A stretch of DNA of 21,733 nucleotides from an uncultured Ruminococcus sp. (lineage in GTDB: Bacteria; Bacillota_A; Clostridia; Oscillospirales; Acutalibacteraceae). The notes under the pieces were generated by a model that saw nothing but the letters and a program-made list of their open reading frames with translations, searched no databases and had not been told where the DNA came from. Of the stretch, positions 19,246 through 21,733 are shown one piece after another. Location: positions 1-21,733 of the forward strand of contig CADBXH010000056.1 of NCBI GenBank assembly GCA_902798605.1, read 5' to 3'. Each line of letters starts with the position of its first letter. Within the stretch, counting starts at the first letter, position 1. The translations under genes were made by a program, and so were the position numbers.

Positions 19246-21620
19246 GCTTTGCTTATCCCGAGTCGGACTGCCTTGCGCTCAGCGACATAAGCCTTGCCGT
19301 CAACAGCGGAGAATTTATCACGCTGTTCGGCCCTTCGGGAAGCGGCAAAACAACACTGTTAAGACTTTTAAAACCCGTCCTCGCGCCTCACGGCAGCAAA
19401 GAGGGGAGAGTTGAGCTCTTCGGGCAGGATATATATTCACTCTCACAAAGGGAGCAGAGTGAAAAAATCGGATTTGTATTCCAAAATCCCGAGAACCAAA
19501 TCGTCACCGACAAGGTCTGGCACGAACTCGCGTTCGGGCTCGAAAGCCTCGGAATTTCTAACGCGGAGATTCGCAGACGTGTTGCCGAGACTGCCTCGTA
19601 CTTTGGAATAGAAGAATACTTTGAATCTGATATAAACACACTCTCGGGCGGTCAAAAACAGGTTTTGTGCCTCGCTTCAATTATGGTGATGCAGCCCCAT
19701 ATCTTGATTTTAGACGAGCCAACAAGTATGCTCGACCCGATTGCCGCCTCGGAGTTTTTATCGCTTATACGGCGAATAAACACCGAACTCGGAGTGACGG
19801 TCATAATTACCGAACACAGGCTCGAGGAAGTTCTGCCGTACAGCGACAGGGTAATCGCGCTTGAAAACGGCCGGGTCATCTCCTTTGACACACCCGAAAA
19901 CACCGGCAAAAACCTAAAAGATAATAGCGCTTCGTTTGAGGATTTGCCCGCAACTATGCGAATTTGGTACGCTGTAGAAAATGACATTGATTGCCCCGTT
20001 ACCGTAAGTCAGGGGCGCGACTGGCTGATTAATTACAGCAAAGATCACAAACTCAAAGAACTCTATCCCGAGGATTCTAAGGACAATAAAGAACCCGCTG
20101 TAGAGCTCAAAAACCTCTGGTTCAGGTATAAAAAACACGACAAGGATGTAATCAAAGACCTGAGTATTACCGTAAATAAGGGCGAGATTTTCGCCGTAAC
20201 GGGCGGAAACGGCGCGGGAAAGTCAACGCTCCTGTCACTGATAAACGGCGTAAACACGCCGTACAGCGGCAAAATAAAGCTATGCTCCGATAATATAGCG
20301 TCATTACCTCAAAACCCGAGCCTTATCCTCGGCGCAAAAACGGTAAAAGCCTCGCTTTATGACGCGTTCATCGGCACGGATATCCCAAAGGACGAGCAAA
20401 AAAACCGTGTGGAAAACTCAATAAAAGCGTGCAGCCTTGAAAGCTTCATCGACAGACATCCGTTTGATTTGTCGGGAGGAGAGGCTCAGCGAGCCGCTAT
20501 CGCGAAGCTTTTGCTCCTAAAGCCTCAGATACTTCTGCTTGACGAGCCGACAAAAGGTCTTGACAGCAGGCTCAAAACCGAGCTTGCAAATATTCTAAAA
20601 TCACTTGCAAATTCAGGCGCAACAGTCATCATTGTCACCCATGACATCGAATTCTGCGCCAAATACGCCGACAGGGTATCTATGCTCTTCAACGGAGAGA
20701 TTACCTCCGAAGGCACTCCGAGGCAGTTCTTTAATTCAAACAGCTTTTATGTCACCTCTGCGGGCAAAATCGCACGCGGTATAATCGACGGCGCAGTCAC
20801 CGCGGAAGAAATAATCTACTGCTGTACAGGGAACAGAGAAGAGCCTAAGCCCCCGATAAAGACTGACTTTTTCAAGCCCGAAAATAATTTAAAAAGCAGG
20901 GTAGAGGCAAAGCAAAAATCAAAACTCCCCAAGCGAACAATAGCCTCAGCCGTGATGATCTTGCTTGCGATTCCGTTGACGATATTCGTCGGCACAACAT
21001 ACCTTGACGACCAAAAATATCTTTTTATCTCTCTGCTTGTCCTGCTTGAGTGTATGCTACCGTTCTTTTTGGTGTTCGAGGGCAGAAAACCACAGGCGCG
21101 AGAGCTGATTATAATCGCCGTACTCTGCGCGATAGCCATAGCCGGGCGGACGCTTTTTATTGCGCTGCCGCAGGTCAAGCCCGTTATCGCGATAGTGATG
21201 ATCGCGGGCATAGCGTTCGGCGGAGAGACGGGCTTTGTAGTCGGCGCGGTAAGTATGCTCGTGTCAAACATCTACTTCGGTCAGGGAGCATGGACACCGT
21301 GGCAGATGTTCGCCGCGGGGATAATCGGCTTTTTGGCGGGAGTAATATTCAATAAAAATCTCCTGCCAAAAAACAGAATTGCAATAAGCATAACGGGCTT
21401 TATTTTCACGGTCGTTATCTACGGCGGAATAATGAACTTTTCATCACTGATCATGACTCGAACGCCAGTAAATCCGGGTACGATCATAACCTTTATGCTC
21501 CAAGGCTTACCGCTCGACTTGATCCACGCGCTGTCAACGCTTGTCGTGCTCTTCCTTCTATCAACACCGATGCTTAAAAAACTCGACAGGGTCAAAACAA
21601 AGTACGGGCTGGTACGCTGA
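19218..21620 (+). CDS. Fused ECF transporter: two ATPase domains and a C-terminal S component (CbrT-like)
   Basis: An 800-residue fusion. ATPase 1 (about 1-280) has Walker A GPSGSGKTT (38-46), Q-loop QNPENQ (88-93), LSGGQ (141-145), Walker B ILILDEP (161-167) and H-loop His199. ATPase 2 (about 293-535) has GGNGAGKST (328-336), LPQNP, LSGGE near 418, LLLDEPTKGLD and IVTHD. After a basic linker, residues about 572-615 hold two hydrophobic helices and about 625-790 a six-helix S component, with AGRTLFIALPQVKP and YFGQGAWTPWQMFAAGIIGF. The latter resembles cobalamin S components of the CbrT type, from memory; specificity is inferred. The two ATPases fused is common; adding the S component makes a dedicated rather than shared (group II) transporter. 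The ATG at 19218 has GGGAGGG upstream and overlaps ecfT by 28 bases; a longer upstream frame is just ecfT read out of frame. Confidence 0.87.
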   Translation: MEAVKISDLSFAYPESDCLALSDISLAVNSGEFITLFGPSGSGKTTLLRLLKPVLAPHGSKEGRVELFGQDIYSLSQREQSEKIGFVFQNPENQIVTDKVWHELAFGLESLGISNAEIRRRVAETASYFGIEEYFESDINTLSGGQKQVLCLASIMVMQPHILILDEPTSMLDPIAASEFLSLIRRINTELGVTVIITEHRLEEVLPYSDRVIALENGRVISFDTPENTGKNLKDNSASFEDLPATMRIWYAVENDIDCPVTVSQGRDWLINYSKDHKLKELYPEDSKDNKEPAVELKNLWFRYKKHDKDVIKDLSITVNKGEIFAVTGGNGAGKSTLLSLINGVNTPYSGKIKLCSDNIASLPQNPSLILGAKTVKASLYDAFIGTDIPKDEQKNRVENSIKACSLESFIDRHPFDLSGGEAQRAAIAKLLLLKPQILLLDEPTKGLDSRLKTELANILKSLANSGATVIIVTHDIEFCAKYADRVSMLFNGEITSEGTPRQFFNSNSFYVTSAGKIARGIIDGAVTAEEIIYCCTGNREEPKPPIKTDFFKPENNLKSRVEAKQKSKLPKRTIASAVMILLAIPLTIFVGTTYLDDQKYLFISLLVLLECMLPFFLVFEGRKPQARELIIIAVLCAIAIAGRTLFIALPQVKPVIAIVMIAGIAFGGETGFVVGAVSMLVSNIYFGQGAWTPWQMFAAGIIGFLAGVIFNKNLLPKNRIAISITGFIFTVVIYGGIMNFSSLIMTRTPVNPGTIITFMLQGLPLDLIHALSTLVVLFLLSTPMLKKLDRVKTKYGLVR

Positions 21621-21673
21621 CACTATTTCGATGAAAATCAAGGGGACAAAACAATGATAAAAATAAAAAGGTT

Positions 21674-21733
21674 ATGGTACAAGTACCAAAGGCCGCGGTC
21701 GAAGGAAAATACAAAGCTCCGGTGATTTACGAA
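21674..21733 (+). CDS. Possible start of a further gene, cut by the window end
   Basis: From the ATG at 21674 a frame stays open to the window end (20 codons, MVQVPKAAVEGKYKAPVIYE). It has only AAGG two bases upstream. A competing ATG at 21654 has a better AGGGG ribosome binding site but meets a stop after 23 codons (21723-21725). The 113 bases after the fused ECF gene hold no terminator, so a further operon member is plausible, but nothing can be identified. Confidence 0.25.
   Translation, partial: MVQVPKAAVEGKYKAPVIYE

Overview
The window looks like a chromosomal segment of a Gram-positive, low-to-mid GC gut Clostridium-class bacterium, most likely Ruminococcus or a close Oscillospiraceae relative. 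The reasons are the six-cysteine SCIFF ranthipeptide with its radical SAM maturase (a Clostridia hallmark), a type I dockerin on a secreted protein (typical of cellulosome- or amylosome-bearing Ruminococcus), DUF4250, short FeoA/FeoB proteins, Firmicute-type ribosome binding sites and near-consensus sigma-A promoters. No rRNA, tRNA, CRISPR array, transposase or integrase was seen.

Layout. 1-238: a cluster of short perfect hairpins with no convincing gene. 239-3544 (+): an accessory run of small single genes: a four-helix-bundle protein, two GNAT acetyltransferases, a lipoprotein, a SAM methyltransferase and a DUF4250 protein. Both acetyltransferases are preceded by the same terminator-plus-promoter module. 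3541-8168 (-): a six-helix membrane protein, ThrH, a COG0523 GTPase with a histidine-rich loop, a family 2 glycosyltransferase and HemW, divided by clear promoters and terminators. 8387-11409 (+): prfC with a structured leader, then a one-base-overlapping Orn/Lys/Arg-decarboxylase-family enzyme. 11415-13074 (+): the SCIFF precursor and maturase. 13046-15111 (-): feoB and feoA, with feoB running tail to tail into scfB. 15155-21620 (+): a cobalamin-riboswitch operon.

The last region is the most interesting. A promoter overlapping a perfect palindrome leads into a cobalamin riboswitch, then a tandemly repeated 99-bp unit, then a UUCG-loop terminator just before a ribosome binding site. Four overlapping genes follow. 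They encode a secreted protein with the two domain types of human intrinsic factor/transcobalamin (a DUF4430 beta domain and an alpha-toroid) plus a dockerin; a membrane-anchored DUF4430 protein on a long linker; an ECF T component; and one polypeptide fusing two ECF ATPases to an S component. My reading is a self-contained corrinoid capture and import system: the dockerin protein binds B12 at the cell surface or scaffoldin, the tethered DUF4430 protein may hand it over, and the ECF complex imports it. B12 specificity rests on the riboswitch and domain types and is inferred, not shown.

Other points of note are a SCIFF peptide with a seventh cysteine and glycine at the residue that accepts the thioether in a characterised homologue, an acetyltransferase whose natural start codon appears to be ATA, and terminator-like leader hairpins before prfC and hemW.
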